Positions 35,509 to 49,418 of a stretch of DNA of 64,000 nucleotides are shown piece by piece. The notes under the pieces are model-generated. The model was not told the DNA's origin. It searched no databases and worked only from the letters and a program-made list of their open reading frames with translations. Origin of the DNA: Ceratodon purpureus (taxonomy: Eukaryota; Streptophyta; Bryopsida; Pseudoditrichales; Ditrichaceae). The stretch lies in NCBI GenBank assembly GCA_014871385.1, contig CM026429.1:14495979-14559978 (forward strand). Direction: 5' to 3'. The number at the start of each line of letters is the position of its first letter. The stretch's first letter is position 1. Made by a program: the position numbers and the translations under genes.

Positions 35509-37860
35509 ATAATGAAACATATTAGGTTGACGTGAGAGCACAGAGCTCAAAATAATATTCCAATGTAGATCACACTCTTCAAATGGAGCTTTGTCTTGGG
35601 AAAGCCCCAAATTCCCCCTCCTCCACCTTGAATATTTCACTGTGGGATGGGTCAGATGATACCTTATGTGCAAACTTATGGACATATCATCTGTGGGTCG
35701 ACATATGGACATCTTTGTTGTTCACATCAGTTGATGTGTGCTCATTTTCAATTTATTGGTTCCTTTGTTGCTACCATGGTTTTTTAATTATTGATATTCT
35801 TGAGCACAATGCTTAACCCTTTAGTGCCAGGGTGGTTTTGGAGAAACCATTGTTTTTTGGTTGATGTATTTTTAAAACTCTCTTTGTTGAAATTAGTGAT
35901 ATTATTAATAATATCCAATCGTATGAATGTAAATATAGCTTAATGAAACAAGTGTCAATTAAATATCTGTAAGATCAGATCGTTGGATTGGAAAATTACA
36001 ATATGTCTTTGATCTGTACAATGTACATTCAAAAATGAGATTTTGGAGGTGTCTGACTTCAAGGTTAAATAGAATTTGGGTTAAATTTTCAAAATTAAAA
36101 GTGAAGATGTTCAGCAATGGTTTATATCAACACCTCTTCATTGCAATTTTTCATGTCAAGAACATACTTATACATAATTACTGTAGATTTTACAAGTGAA
36201 AGTGACTTATCCATGTACATTTTAAGACAATATTATACGTTAAAATAAGAAAAGAGATTGTACATCGATCAACATTAAAATATATACAATACTAGAACAC
36301 GAACAAGAGAACACAATTCCCCAAAAAAAAATCAGATAACAAACTTGCAAACATAAGAAATACCACATAGTACATGTGTCGTATTTGTGAGTATTTGCTA
36401 AGTTGAATTGAGATGGTTGACAACTTCAAAAGTTGAAGTGAGATGGTTCACAGATTTTTTAGCATTTTATTTTTTAGTTATCTAGTGACCACTTAGTGGT
36501 TACCTGGACACTATATGATTAAGCAGCTTGGGAGACAACATATTATAATTGGGATTTTGGAAGAATTTGATGAAAACAAATGAAATATCTATTGAAATAA
36601 CTATTAAAGTTTTATTTTTGTTTATTTAATTTTCTCCAAGTTTTGTACTATTTCCTTAGGCTTTCAATACTTAGGGCCAATTTACACTTGAGGCTGGATT
36701 GAAGGCTAGTCCAAACTCTTCAAATTTCAACCAATAGGATCACTCAATTTTTTCAAATTGGACTCAAGGATTTTATACTAGGGCCTGATCAAAACTTTAA
36801 TTTATACTATGTGGCATCCTATGTGGCACTATTTTGGGACCAAATGTTTGTGCCTTATAGATGCAATTGAGTCAAGGTTTTTTTTGGCCCAAAGTCCCAA
36901 CTTTGGCCGGAATTGAAGCCCCAATTAAAGATTGAATCAATGAGCAATCCAACCCACCTTCCGTCCAGCCCTAGACGGCATGTGAATTTGACCTTGCTCC
37001 AAACATTTATCTATATTTTGTATTAATACTTTATTGTTGTTGTAAGATGTTCTTGCAAGATAAAATAAATGGCAAGTTGAATGACTCTAACATGTATTTG
37101 AATTATTTTTGTCACATGTATACAATTTTAGGCATCATTTTGATTTACTTTTTACTTTTATACTGCAATAAAGCCAAAGAATTCCAAAAATATTAGGCAT
37201 TGTTTGATTTTGTCCAAATTCCTAGGAAGTTATGGTACTTTTTCTACCTAATTTGCATTTTAATTATGCTCTCATGCTTTGATTGGTTGGTAATGTATTT
37301 TTCTTAATCCTTAAGATTCCTTAGCTACATTTACAAAAAAACAATCCAAAATTATAAAGAAATAAAACAAAGTAAATAATGTCATTAATCATTAAAACTC
37401 AATTACAAATCCAAAATTAATAAAACAAAATTAAAATTATTGTAATTCAATTGGAATATTACGCACTATGAGATGGTATGGTCTTCATTATTTGATTCTA
37501 CTTATCATGGAAAATCATAATCAATGTCTCTATTTTTGAACTAAGATTGAGAGTTGAAAGTTACGGTATCAAAATGAATGCGTCTCACGATTAGTCTATG
37601 ATGGCTAAGCCTCCCTACCGAGAATTACCTACTTTTACGCTACAATTCAACTCCTGTCGTAGGTTCTTAATGAATGCTTCGAATAGTGGCTGTAATGACA
37701 ATAGCCTCCGGTTTCTTCCAGGTTTTTATGGAGGAAGATCAGCCTCCTGAGACACCTCACAGGCGCTCCTCCTTGCACTGTTTTCTACTGCGTTGTGAGA
37801 CCTGGACTTAGCAACCCGGTGGCTGGAAGGTTAGAACTGCTATTTGTTGTTTACACACAA
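35509..37860. other. AT-rich intergenic DNA
   Basis: No gene is seen. A perfect short hairpin lies near 36484-36502 (GTGACCACTTAGTGGTTAC). From about 37560 base composition rises towards that of the genes to the right, so promoter or 5' leader sequence for the next gene probably starts here. Confidence 0.45.
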
Positions 37861-38303
37861 TTTCCCTAATTCCAGCGACAAGTTCATTCTTGCATGCGCT
37901 TCGTCACCGTTCGCATGGTCCCAATCATGTGATTGGTTTCCTTCTTTGTAGCTGTGTTTGTGGTGATCGCGGCGCAGTTTTGGGGAGTCGGGACGCTATC
38001 GGGCGCCTCCGCCGCCACCACCCCGCGTCTTCAAGTAAGTTCGTTACGCTTCTGGCGCCCCTATGCGCTCTTGTATGAACACGCCAACGGCATGACGCTG
38101 TTGTTTATCATTGGGAGTTATCCATGTATTTAGATTTATAGTCTTGCACTATCGGGAAAGCATTACAGATGTTAGTATTCCCTAAATCTATGACGCTGGA
38201 GCTTGATTGGTGCAATGTGATCCTCCTCCGATATCTGGATGCGGTGTCAACTCACTTACAGCACAGTCGTTCCTCTTCTCGTGTTCAGATCGTTTCCTAT
38301 TTC

Positions 38304-41218
38304 ATGGCGCCGGCTACGAAACCTCGGCGTAATTGCGAAAGTTGGGCGTCGACGCAGAGAAAGACCACCCCCAAGGTGCCTTTGCCTGTCTCCGTGCAGC
38401 CGGTGCGTCCTGTAAATCGCGCAGATCCTGTGGATACTGGTCGGCCAGAGAGTTCGGGAGCGCTCAAGGAGGTTCGCAAGACAATTGCACTGAGTGCGAA
38501 AAAACTCCCCCCTCCCCCCGACGCGTGCGAAGAGATTCTTGAAGAGTACGCGCTCAGAACTAAGAAGAATTCTGCCCCTGCTGTTGTCGAGGACGTACCT
38601 GCTGGTTGCACCTCTCCCGATTTCAGAGGTACAGTCGAGTCCCTAGGTATGTTACCGTATTATCTGCTTTCTACATGCCGCGTCCCACATTGATACGATG
38701 TTCAAGAATATATTGTGTCTTTTAGTGTATCAGGCCCGAATGATTCTCTTAAAGCATTACGGCACCATCAATTGCTTGCATGACCATGATTTCTCCATAC
38801 AGTGTTCCAGAACCATAATTAGCCTACTTTCCATGTTTATTTTATGTTCCGTTGGCTGTATTAACATTTGCTGGAGACCGAAAATCACCCATGCAATTAT
38901 ATATGCAGGTCTCCGCAAGGACACTGCAGTCCGCCCAGACTCTCCCGGGAGTCCCGTCACATGTATTCGCAGGACGGTCGACCATGCTGTGGAAGGTGCA
39001 TCGACGAGGAAGTCTGATCGCTACGTCTCCCCTACTAAGCGGACACGTGACTACGAAGGGCGTGATCACAGACGAAGCACCACGGATCAGGACATAATTT
39101 TTGATGACTCCGAAGAGCACAGAGTACATCGCAGGCGGAGTTCTCTGGGCAGGACGACTTGGCATCGCTCTCGTTCTAAGTCTCCTTACTCCCCGGACGC
39201 AATTTACGAGGTCTGAAGCTTTTAAGTGTTATTCTTCTTGTATTTGCGGTACAGAAAGTAGTCATTGTCTACTAACTCTAGGATCGTCAATTTTTCCGCA
39301 GAGGCATCGTCGCTACACACCCGGTGACAGGAGTCGTTCCCGAACACCTTCCCCTCCTGAAGACAGTCGACGATCCAGTCGCCAAGGTGCACGTCTACAT
39401 GATTTTTCACCTAGGAGAGGAGGCGATCATGGGCGTCGTCATCTGGCTTCCACTCAACGTCGATCCATTTTTGAGGATCATGGTAGACACATCCGCTTTG
39501 TCGAAGAGTCAGGGGACACGCGTTTTGGAGACAGAGACCATGAGAGATCTCCCAGCCCTCATACGAGGTCGGGACATCCTTCGTGGGCCTCCCCTGTACA
39601 TCCCCGACAGAGGTATGAGGATAGGCATGATGAAGGACGTCGCATTTCAGTTCATGGCAGCCTGAGTCACTCGGATTCTGTGTCCACCGGGAGAAGGACA
39701 GCTCGGCTCTTAACTGGTCTGCCTCTCAATTTTGAGAGCGAACAGCGCCGAAAGAGGAGGGATCGCGAATCTCACAAGGAGGATAGCGCTGAAAACCGCT
39801 CACGCACTGGAAAGAAACCTCACCACGTGAACGTCAACTCTGAAGGGAAACCATATGGGCTGGGTGTTCAGGTGTGGAATGATGCTCTCGCGAAGATGGT
39901 CCGTGGGCTGGACCCCAGTTACACAGACATCAGGCAGCAGCCATTTCATAACATTGAAATTCTAATGAAGAGATTAGATGACGATTTCGATTATTCCGAA
40001 CCTCTCAATCCCTCTTACCTCCGCACCCGTATTGGGAATGCGCTTTCGTCTTACCGCCACGAGATCATTAGGATGATCCAAGCGGAGCAAGACCGTCCAC
40101 CGTGGGTCTCTGATGAAGTTTGGGAGAAGCTTACGAGACTTGCTAACTCAGAGAAGTTCAAGGCGAAAAGCGAGCAGATGAAGTATGCAAACACTTGCCG
40201 ACGCACCAAGGGGCGAACCGGGCCTCTTGGAGCCTCCGGCATCACTGAGCACCTTCGATTGCAGCTGCAGCGGTCCCCTACTTCAGATGAGATATTTGCA
40301 GAAATGAGCCGAGACAAGGGATACGGTGGGCGTAGCCGCAGGAATTCCAAATCCAATTCTTCCAAATCCATTACCGACGAGGATGGTCAGAGTTTGAGCG
40401 GAGTGCCCCAAGATCCTTCGACTGGAACCATGGATTGCTCTGACGGAAACGACGAAGATGACCTTGCTGGTGCGGACCTTCCCCATCTATCCAGTGCACC
40501 GGATCCCTGTACTCTCCAATCTACATATGAGATGCTTTCTCCTGCTCGGGTCACGTCCAAGGTGCCCCGGAATCCACTGAGTCTCATCTTAGAGCGTCAA
40601 ATTGAAGAGCTTCTCGAGTGCGGCATGGAGCAGACTTCGGATGGACTGTCGCTGATCACTACTCTACACAACCAGCTGAACGCCATGAGAGATCGTTTGA
40701 GTGCATCCGTAAGTGAACAAATTGCCCCTGTGGCGCCAGAAGCAGTTAATTTCCAATGTCCTCAGTCCAATTCCATATCAACTCCATCGATGGAAGCTGC
40801 TAGGGAGGAGGTATGTCCAATGCACCTGCTAATTTCATTTCTCCACGAGATTTGACTGCACCTGCCATGTAATTATCCTCCATATCTCAATGTTATAGCT
40901 TGAGTATCTATATGCATTGACAGTTCTCAATATATCATCAGGAGCTCATGATTCCAATTATTTACAATATGTCATACGTGTAGAGTACACCCAAGGAATG
41001 CATAGATATCTGTTTAAATGCATTGCATCAATGAGTCCGTAATCACAATTCTGACTCTGTCACGTTCGCTTTATTCTCTGATCCGTTAGCCTACATTTTG
41101 TCATCAGACGCCACTGGTACAGGACGCTCCCAACGATGCAAATCCAGAGTCGACTAAGACAATTCCGCAGAATAGAAGAAGTGGTCGGGCAATCAAGAAG
41201 AAGGTTCGAGATTTCTAA
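38304..41218 (+). CDS. RS-rich protein with plant-transposase-like domain
   Basis: Exons 38304-38646, 38909-39210, 39302-40810 and 41108-41218 join in phase to 754 residues. The start is the ATG of MAPATKPRRNCESW. A 5'-UTR intron (about 38035-38289) is likely. Residues roughly 150-350 are rich in Arg/Ser with RS and SPP motifs (SRSRTPSPPEDSRRSSRQ). Residues about 400-560 contain WNDALAKMVRG, then WEKLTRLANSEKFKAKSEQM and RSPTSDEIFAEM. The last part resembles the plant transposase domain of En/Spm-type elements (Transposase_24: K-x-NR, then a G-rich stretch, then xxPTxxE). A basic tail RRSGRAIKKKVRDF ends the protein. No catalytic transposase domain or terminal repeats are seen, so it may be a domesticated DNA-binding protein. 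The molecular function is unknown. Confidence is high for the exon model, moderate for the domain. Confidence 0.72.
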
Positions 41219-42738
41219 GGTATGAACCTCAACACATACAAAAATTGTGTATTAATGGTTCTCTCTCACAGTTATACAGGTGCATGAACTCTACTGTATT
41301 CTACATGTCTAATTTATCACCCAGTGAAATTCCACGGTGTCTTGAACAGTAGGCAATTGGCTATTGTGAGTGCTCTGCTCTGCCGGCCCAGAGGCAACCG
41401 CCAGGTGACTTATTTACTGAATTTACATTTGCTTATTAGGAGTACTTTTCCGCCTGTCCTTCTATTTGAGCAGTCGAATTGGTTCACGCGTCTTTTCATG
41501 CACCATTTGTCCTCCACTTCGTACTAAACCATAACTTTTTCACTTCCCAAACACTCCATGTTTTTGCTTGTACAGGACACATGAATCTGCTGGCGATTTG
41601 GGGAGCAGCTTCATGACATCAATCCGCCTTTGTGGTCAAGACAAATCGCCTTCATGCCCTGCCCTCGTTACCACTGCATCGGCACATTCGCACGCAGTAT
41701 TTCAGTTGATCTTCGGAGTCTGTATTTCCATGTTTGAGGTCGATTGCTCGACCGCAAATTCCTTTCTAGTACACTAAACCGTGTATATCAACGTCCACCG
41801 TGCACTTGACTGCAGTAGTGTTATTTAATCACGCCATGAACCTGATATTCGTCCCCATGCCACGCATCCAATGTCGAATTGCGAATTGCTGGTCTGGGAA
41901 TCTCTCAGGCCCCTCTGTTTTTACTCAGTCCAGGTGTACGCATTTTTGTTGACTACGTATTGGTCATACTGTTCTCCTTTTCTCACATGAAATAAAGATT
42001 CCGGTAATGTATTTCCCATTTCAACATCGTCCACCCATATTCTCACTCCGACATTGTGTTCTTCGTTTATTGCGGCCAATCCCTGTTTTCTAGTATTTTG
42101 AAAATTCCGAATTACAACGCGTATAGTCTATCATGCCGTACACATACGTTCATACGTATCTCTATACAGTGCACAATGCGCAGTAGAAACCCTAAAACTG
42201 GATCAGTCAATAACTGGACACGTGTCACCATCTGAGAACGACAATCTCTTCAGATCTACCGGCAGCTGTCAACTGCCTGCGCACTCCCAACGCTCCACAA
42301 TTGTTCACGCGTTAGTTCCTTCACCGTCGATGTGAAAACTCCCGGTGGCCAGAGAGGGTGCCACCTGCCAAACCCATGGCACTCAGCGGTTATATCCCAA
42401 TAATTGTGACTTTACTGTGTCATTAATTATCGAAGAATCCGTTGACCATTCAAGGCAGATTCTCACAGTTAATACAACCGCAGACTGTACAGTGAACGCA
42501 GACTCAATAGCGTCCCGGGTAGCGACGTAGTATTCCGGGTATCGATGTGGCCACCCAGTCACCGGGTGGTACACGCTGGAATTCTGACCTGGCATTGCGC
42601 TCTCGAGACACAACAAATCAAGACAGCTCTCATCCTGACGTGTGAATCAACTCGTCCGATTCAAGAGGAATCAACTAATTTGATCAACAGAATTCTCTTC
42701 CACAACAGTTGATTCACCTGCGGGATTTCTAGTAGTGT
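41219..42738. other. Intergenic region before the phytochrome kinase
   Basis: No gene is supported; the left part is probably the 3' UTR of the preceding gene. The expected phytochrome N-terminal exon (with a QTFGC-type motif) was looked for in all three forward frames here and not found. Confidence 0.5.
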
Positions 42739-45700
42739 GAAGAGCCGAATTTCTGTGTTATAGCGTACAGTGAGAATGCCTCCGAGTTTCTAGATCTGAT
42801 ACCCCAGGCCGTCCCAAGTATGGGGGAGATGGACGTGCTAGGAATCGGGACGGATATAAGAACTTTATTCACACCGTCGAGTAGTGCCGCTCTTGAGAAG
42901 GCAGCTGCAACTCAGGATATAAGCCTTCTTAACCCAATCACTGTTCATTGCAGACGCTCAGGGAAACCGTTATATGCCATTGCCCATCGCATAGACATTG
43001 GTATAGTCATTGACTTTGAGGCGGTGAAAATGATTGATGTTTCAGTTTCAGCTGCTGCCGGTGCTCTGCAATCTCACAAACTTGCGGCCCGGGCTATTAC
43101 ACGACTTCAAGCATTACCTGGAGGCGACATAGAGTTGCTTTGTGATACTATTGTTGAGGAGGTGCGGGAACTTACTGGGTATGACAGGGTGATGGCTTTT
43201 AAATTTCATGAAGATGAGCATGGCGAAGTTGTGGCAGAAATACGTCGCATGGATCTTGAGCCCTATATGGGTCTCCATTATCCGGCCACTGACATTCCCC
43301 AGGCGTCCCGTTTTCTGTTAATGAAGAACAGGGTGCGGTTGATAGCTGATTGCTATGCGTCTCCAGTGAAACTCATACAAGATCCAGACATTAGGCAGCC
43401 AGTCAGCTTGGCAGGTTCGACTTTACGTGCCCCGCATGGATGTCATGCCCAGTACATGGGTAACATGGGCTCCATTGCGTCGCTTGTCATGGCCGTAATC
43501 ATCAATGATAACGAGGAATATTCACGTGGGGCAATTCAAAGAGGTAGAAAGCTGTGGGGACTCGTAGTGTGTCAGCATACATCTCCACGAACTGTACCGT
43601 TTCCACTTCGGTCTGTGTGCGAGTTTTTGATGCAGGTATTTGGTATGCAGCTCAACCTCCATGTTGAGCTGGCCGCTCAACTAAGGGAAAAACATATTCT
43701 CAGAACTCAAACTCTTCTTTGTGACATGCTTCTTCGAGATGCTCCTATTGGAATTGTATCTCAAACTCCAAATATTATGGATCTTGTGAAATGTGATGGA
43801 GCAGCTCTTTACTATGGGAAGCGATTGTGGCTTCTTGGCACGACACCGACTGAGAATCAGATCAAAGAGATTGCAGACTGGTTGCTAGAGCATCACAACG
43901 ACTCAACAGGTCTTAGTACGGATAGTTTAGCGGATGCGAATTATCCAGGTGCACACCTGCTTGGCGACGCTGTTTGTGGTATGGCAGCTGCAAAAATCAC
44001 TGCGAAGGATTTCCTTTTCTGGTTCAGGTCTCACACTGCTACAGAGGTCAAATGGGGTGGTGCTAAACACGATCCAGATGAAAAAGATGATGGCCGAAAA
44101 ATGCATCCCAGAAGCTCTTTCAAAGCCTTTTTAGAGGTTGTGAACAAAAGAAGTCCACCCTGGGAAGACGTAGAAATGGATGCTATACATTCCCTTCAGC
44201 TCATTCTACGTGGCTCCTTTCGAGATATTGCTGACAGCGACACAAAGACCATGATCCACGCACGTCTGAATGACTTGAAGCTTCAGGGCGTGGAAGAACG
44301 AAACGCACTCGCTAATGAGATGTCGCGCGTATTAGAAACCGCGGCTGCCCCAATCCTGGCGGTTGATTCAAGGGGAATGATTAATGCTTGGAATGCAAAA
44401 ATAGCACAGGTCACAGGGCTTCCAGTCGAAGAGGCTATGCATCGTTCGTTGACGAAAGATCTCGTGTTGGATGAGTCAGTGGTGGTTGTTGAGAGATTAC
44501 TTTCTCTGGCGTTGCAAGGTAAAGTTTTCTTTTTAGACACCGTATTCTTGTAACATTCGTAGAGCTCTTTGTAGACCTTGTTAATGGCCCAACTAGAGGG
44601 TAATTTAAAGGAAAATGCGTTGCCAACTTTTGAGTAATGATTAAGCATATTAATGGATGCAAGCACTGAATGTGAAATGTAAGTCAACATGTGCTAATTC
44701 CTGTTGGTGCAGCCACAAAGCTAACCGGATGGTTTACATTGTGGTCGTGTCTTGTGGAGTGAAGATTGTATGTCCATTGTACTGAAATTTTCTTATTTTT
44801 GCTGTTCATTCAGGTGAGGAGGAGCAGAATGTGGAAATCAAGTTGAAGACCTTTGGCACTCAGACCACTGAAAGAGCAGTTATTCTGATTGTTAACGCCT
44901 GCTGCTCTAGAGATGCGTCGGACACTGTTGTTGGCGTTTTCTTTGTGGGCCAAGATGTAACTGAGCAGAGAATGTTCATGGACAGGTTTACTCGTATACA
45001 AGGTGGTGAAAAGACCACTGTCCAGGACCCCCACCCTCTCATGCGTCCAAGTTTTGATGGTGACGAATTTGGACGCACTTTCAAGAGGAACTCAGCATTG
45101 GGGGGTTTGAAAGGTGGAGCTTTTACCAATTATAATTTGAACCTTTCCTGCTTTTGTATTAAAGTTGTAGTAGGATGTGCCTAGTTAGTGTGGATTTATA
45201 AGTGTAGTATGTCAAGCTTTCTACCTAGTTTCTAAGTGAATAATTGATGATCCACTACACACAGTTAGCTTGTTTCTCTTTACTTAGAATTAATTTTTGC
45301 GCAATGCCGTTGCTTCCAAGCAGATCATGCTACCGGATCAGTGGAAAGACTTGATTTGTACCTGAGGCGCGCAGAAGAATGTGTGGAGGTAATGGAAACG
45401 ATTCCTTCACCAAAATTTAACAACAAGCAGTGCCAATATCTTGCTGGTAAACTCAAAGCAGTTCTTCAGAGTGCAAGCTTGTTCTTAAGGATATCGCATC
45501 ATGAACACCATGAACTTGGTGCGTCTATAGACATGGGAAGACATGTTGAAATCGTCAAGCTACTGCTTGCATTGGCAAAGGAGATTGAAAGCTTCATTCA
45601 AGGATGCTGCAAAGATGAGTGGATCAAAGCTGCAATGACATTGACAAACGTGTCGGAGTACGTCTCATCAATGGGATTTAACTTGGAGCTGTGTAAAATT

Positions 45701-47440
45701 GCCTTCTGCAAGTCATGTGCAGCAAGTGGAAGCCTCACATTAGATCAAATTGAAGTCATCTGCAAAGATGAAGCCGAAGTCGTGAAAAGAAATGCTTCTA
45801 TTGATGTAGACACCCTATTTGCGAAGGTAATATATGATCTGACTGAGAAGACCTTGAGTAGTGATCAGAATGATCTGGCCATCTACTTACTCCAAAGACT
45901 TAAAAGAGCCAAGCCTATTCTGCCCTCTTTCTCATCACGACCATCTTGGTGGAATTTTTATAATGATTGGAGTTTTTCTGAAAAATTCTTTCAGTGGATC
46001 CAAATAACAGGGAGCTTGGGAAGTGGTTCTTCAGCAACTGTAGAAAAGGCAGTGTGGTTGGGAACTCCAGTTGCCAAGAAGACATTCTATGGACGCGATA
46101 ACGAAGATTTCAAGAGGGAAGTTGAAATCTTAGCAGAATTATGTCATCCGAACATCACCTCCATGTTTTGTAGTCCTCTCTACAGGCGCAAGTGTTCCAT
46201 TATTATGGAGTTGATGGATGGAGATCTCCTTGCTTTGATGCAAAGAAGATTGGACGGAAATGAAGATCATGATTCTCCTCCATTTTCCATTTTGGAAGTT
46301 GTTGATATTATCCTTCAAACAGGTGAAGGCATGAATTACCTTCATGAAAAAGGAATCATTCACAGGGATCTGAAGTCAATGAACATTCTTGTGAAAAGTG
46401 TGAAGGTAACAAAATCGGAGATTGGATATGTGCATGTCAAGGTAGCTGACTTTGGTCTTTCAAAGACAAAAGATTCTAGCACAAGATATTCAAACCAGAC
46501 TTGGAACAGGGGTACCAATAGATGGATGGCTCCCGAAGTTATAAACCTTGGTTACGAAAGTACTGAAGGAGAAATCTCATTTGATGGGAAGGTGCCAAAA
46601 TACCCACTTTAATCCGATGTTTACAGTTTCGGGATGGTTTGCTATGAGGTATTGACTGGAGATGTTCCTTTCCCAGAAGAAAAGAATCCCAATAATGTAA
46701 AGAGAATGGTCCTGGAGGGTGTCCGCCCAGACTTACCTGCTCATTGTCCAATTGAGCCGAAGGCTTTGATTACAGATTGTTGGAACCAAGACCCTCTCAA
46801 GAGACCGTCCTTTGCTGTCATCTGTCAAAAATTGAAATATTTGAAATATTTATTGATGACAGGTAAGCTTTCTAGTCATAGTTATCTTACTTCCAAATGA
46901 CGCAATTTCAGGATGAGGTGCATAACATTTAGTCACAATATTCACTCATTTGACATGAAATGGATTTGTTCATTCATCGAAAATGAGCCTTTAAAACAAA
47001 TTCTGTAATTTCCTGTAAAAGTATAGGGTTAATATAAAACAGTGAAGGATAATGAGTAAAATGTAATGATCGATTCATTTGAAGATGCAAATCGTTTTAA
47101 ATCTCACTTGTTGAAGTAGAACAGTACCACTATGGAAATAAACTCCAACTGTGGATGCTGGAAATGTGTTCCTTCCATCCACCACTGATTGTAGTTCCGT
47201 TTATGTTACTGACATCGAACTGCTTTTGGAATGAACTTTGTTGATGTTTCCAGTGAGAGGCAAGTTGACAGTATTGAAACGTCAACAAAGTTGGCATTCA
47301 GTATTGATCTAATCGTGATTGAGATGGTTTTTGAGTATAACTTGAATTGAGCCCATGATTCTAACTCTAGAATGTTGCAATTCACGCCAGGTTTCAGTTC
47401 CTATCAAGACTCTTATCCCTCAACTGAAGAACCATCGTAA
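42739..47440 (+). pseudogene. PHY1: Phytochrome-protein kinase chimera (Ceratodon PHY1 type), N-terminus lost
   Basis: Exons 42739-44518, 44814-45113, 45324-46862 and 47391-47440 join in phase to about 1,222 codons. The order is partial PAS ([20 protein letters not shown]), GAF with the bilin-binding Cys (TGT at 43441, context [16 protein letters not shown]), PHY, one PAS, a linker unlike histidine-kinase phytochromes, and a kinase domain. The kinase has GSLGSGSSATVEKAVW, VAKK, HRDLKSMN, DFGLS and MAPEV, and the protein ends GFSSYQDSYPSTEEPS. Recalled Ceratodon PHY1 (about 1,300 residues) matches nearly throughout. Two defects are seen: homology begins abruptly at 42739, dropping roughly 85 residues including the start, and an in-frame TAA at 46610-46612 replaces the Lys of YPLKSDVYSFG, cutting the kinase before the alpha-F region. 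Downstream sequence stays in frame. It is probably a pseudogene or a null allele; a new upstream exon or a base error cannot be ruled out. Confidence 0.85.
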
Positions 47441-49418
47441 GTGGCACCAGCACGTCATCTCTTCCAGGTCGCCAAAACAAAGTCTAGCTCTTGTAGCGCT
47501 TCCACAGCAGAGGCGATGCGGAGGCATAACTTGGGTAAACCAAGCTTCATGATATGGAAGCCATAGGGAACATCCTCCAGTCCACTTTACTTCAGGCACC
47601 GCAGCAGATCCAGTAGCAGGCTGAACTCCAGAGCAAGGGTTGCAAGGTTTAGGCCAACATATACTTTGCCCACTTCATGAAACTTCCACGGACCTTAGCG
47701 TCCAACAAAGCTGTGTGCATGCCATAACAAACAGATCATCCCGAGGAATCGAATTGGTTTAGCTCTGTTGTAACATTACCTAACAAGTGACTACACCTTC
47801 GGTACAGGTATAGAAAACAGTGTTTTGGAGAATGAATATATTTTTAATATGTTAGCCTTGATGGTAACAGATTGGTGTTCGTATACAATCTTGCTCGAGT
47901 TCTGGTATTGCTTCTGCTAACTCTAATATAGCAATGCGATCATTCCAGTATTCATCTTGTTTCCAGGAGCTCTGATTAGGATGCTGGATAAGTTGAACAT
48001 ATTTCTACGATGGCCGTTATATGAACAACCGTTGATTACAACATGCGTTGAAATTCAAGCGCTATGCTGTGGACTGGGAGGATTAGTGAATGTATGGAAT
48101 TATATCAATATACTTTTATGCTTGCTGGACACAACAAATTATATGATGAAAGGACTCTTAAAAGTTTGTGATTCTAGCGGTATCGATGCTGGACGGTGGC
48201 ATCTTCACCCTGCAGTGTTTGATTCAGGTGAAATTCTAAGAGTTTTTTTTCTCAGATGTGGTTTTATCGATACTGTCCACATTCGAAAACATCTAACCAC
48301 AATGCAAAGAAGAACAGGTCGAAATTCTGTCAACCTAACGTATGTGTCTGAATCAAAAGCCAGCAGCAATTGCTTGATTTGGGTATCTCTTGGAGTGGTG
48401 GATCTTGCAATGGAGCCTTGAAGACTGTCACTGACCTAAACCTAACATGAGGCAAGAGTGATGAGGGCATTTGGGAAGAGCATAATCCAAAAGCATGTGT
48501 ATGTCTTGGAGAGCGTCTTCATCATCCTTGCACCACATGGTTCAAGAGAGCTGCGGTTTGAGCTCATCGATCAAGAGGTCAAGGTGCGAGATATCCTATC
48601 TGCTAATGGTGAGCCGCTTCGAACAGTGTCACAAACCGGTGGGCACAGTACTGTTACAGGGGGCGGTAAACTACAGAGGCTGCATCAAACAAGCTCTGAG
48701 TTAGGCTTGCGGAGAACACGGTCGACGCGCAAGTTGCGCAGACCAGGTGTTCACTCCACCATCAATCCATCCCATCCCTCAGAGAGAAGAGAACACAGCG
48801 GAGAAAACATGCAAAAGATCACTCTACACGAGCACGTGAAGCCGAGGATGGAGATTCCAACGATGTAGCTGAAATTGCGAGGAGACTGGAGATGAGGAGG
48901 AGCTATCCTGCGTTGTTGGAATTTTTTTACTTTAGTAGTGATGATACGGTTACGTCGTGAATTTGGAGTCGGTTACTGTGGATTGTTTATGTAGTTTACG
49001 ATCTTAAGTTTAGTGGGAGTTGGGGAGAAGTGGTGATCTAAGTTTGGTGGATGGTTGGAACTTGGATGGTTGTTTTGGATTTGTTTTGGTCATCTTAATT
49101 GGGGTTGCTTGTTTCACTGGAAGTTTAGTGAAGGGTGGGTTCTCGGGTGTTTGTAGAGATTGCAGCATTAGATGGTGGTGCTAAGAATTTGGGTTTTAGA
49201 ATTTGGGTTCAGGATTTGGTGTGAGAATTCGTCACTCTCAGGGAGGTCCGCTTCTCGTGAGCGCATTGTTGTTGGTTGTTGAGTTGAGATCAGACGTGAG
49301 GAGGGAGAGAATCTAGCATTGGGGGTGAGGAGCTTGTTTGCTTTTGGAGGAAGGGTTTTAGGTTTCGATTTGGGTGAGCTAGGGTTTGAGCTTTGAGGGG
49401 AGGAGAGTGCGTGTGGCG
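47441..49418. other. Intergenic region with promoter/leader of the syntaxin gene
   Basis: Two adjacent open frames of 154 and 136 codons (47957-48421, 48458-48868) show no family and no clear splice signals, and I do not call them genes. 49180-49418 is G-rich and contains AGGGTTT telo-box-like motifs (about 49343 and 49380), probably the 5' leader of the next gene. Confidence 0.4.

Noticed and set aside
47957-48868. Two adjacent open frames of 154 and 136 codons downstream of the phytochrome kinase
   Set aside because: No family, no splice sites and no shift in composition; probably chance frames in intergenic DNA.
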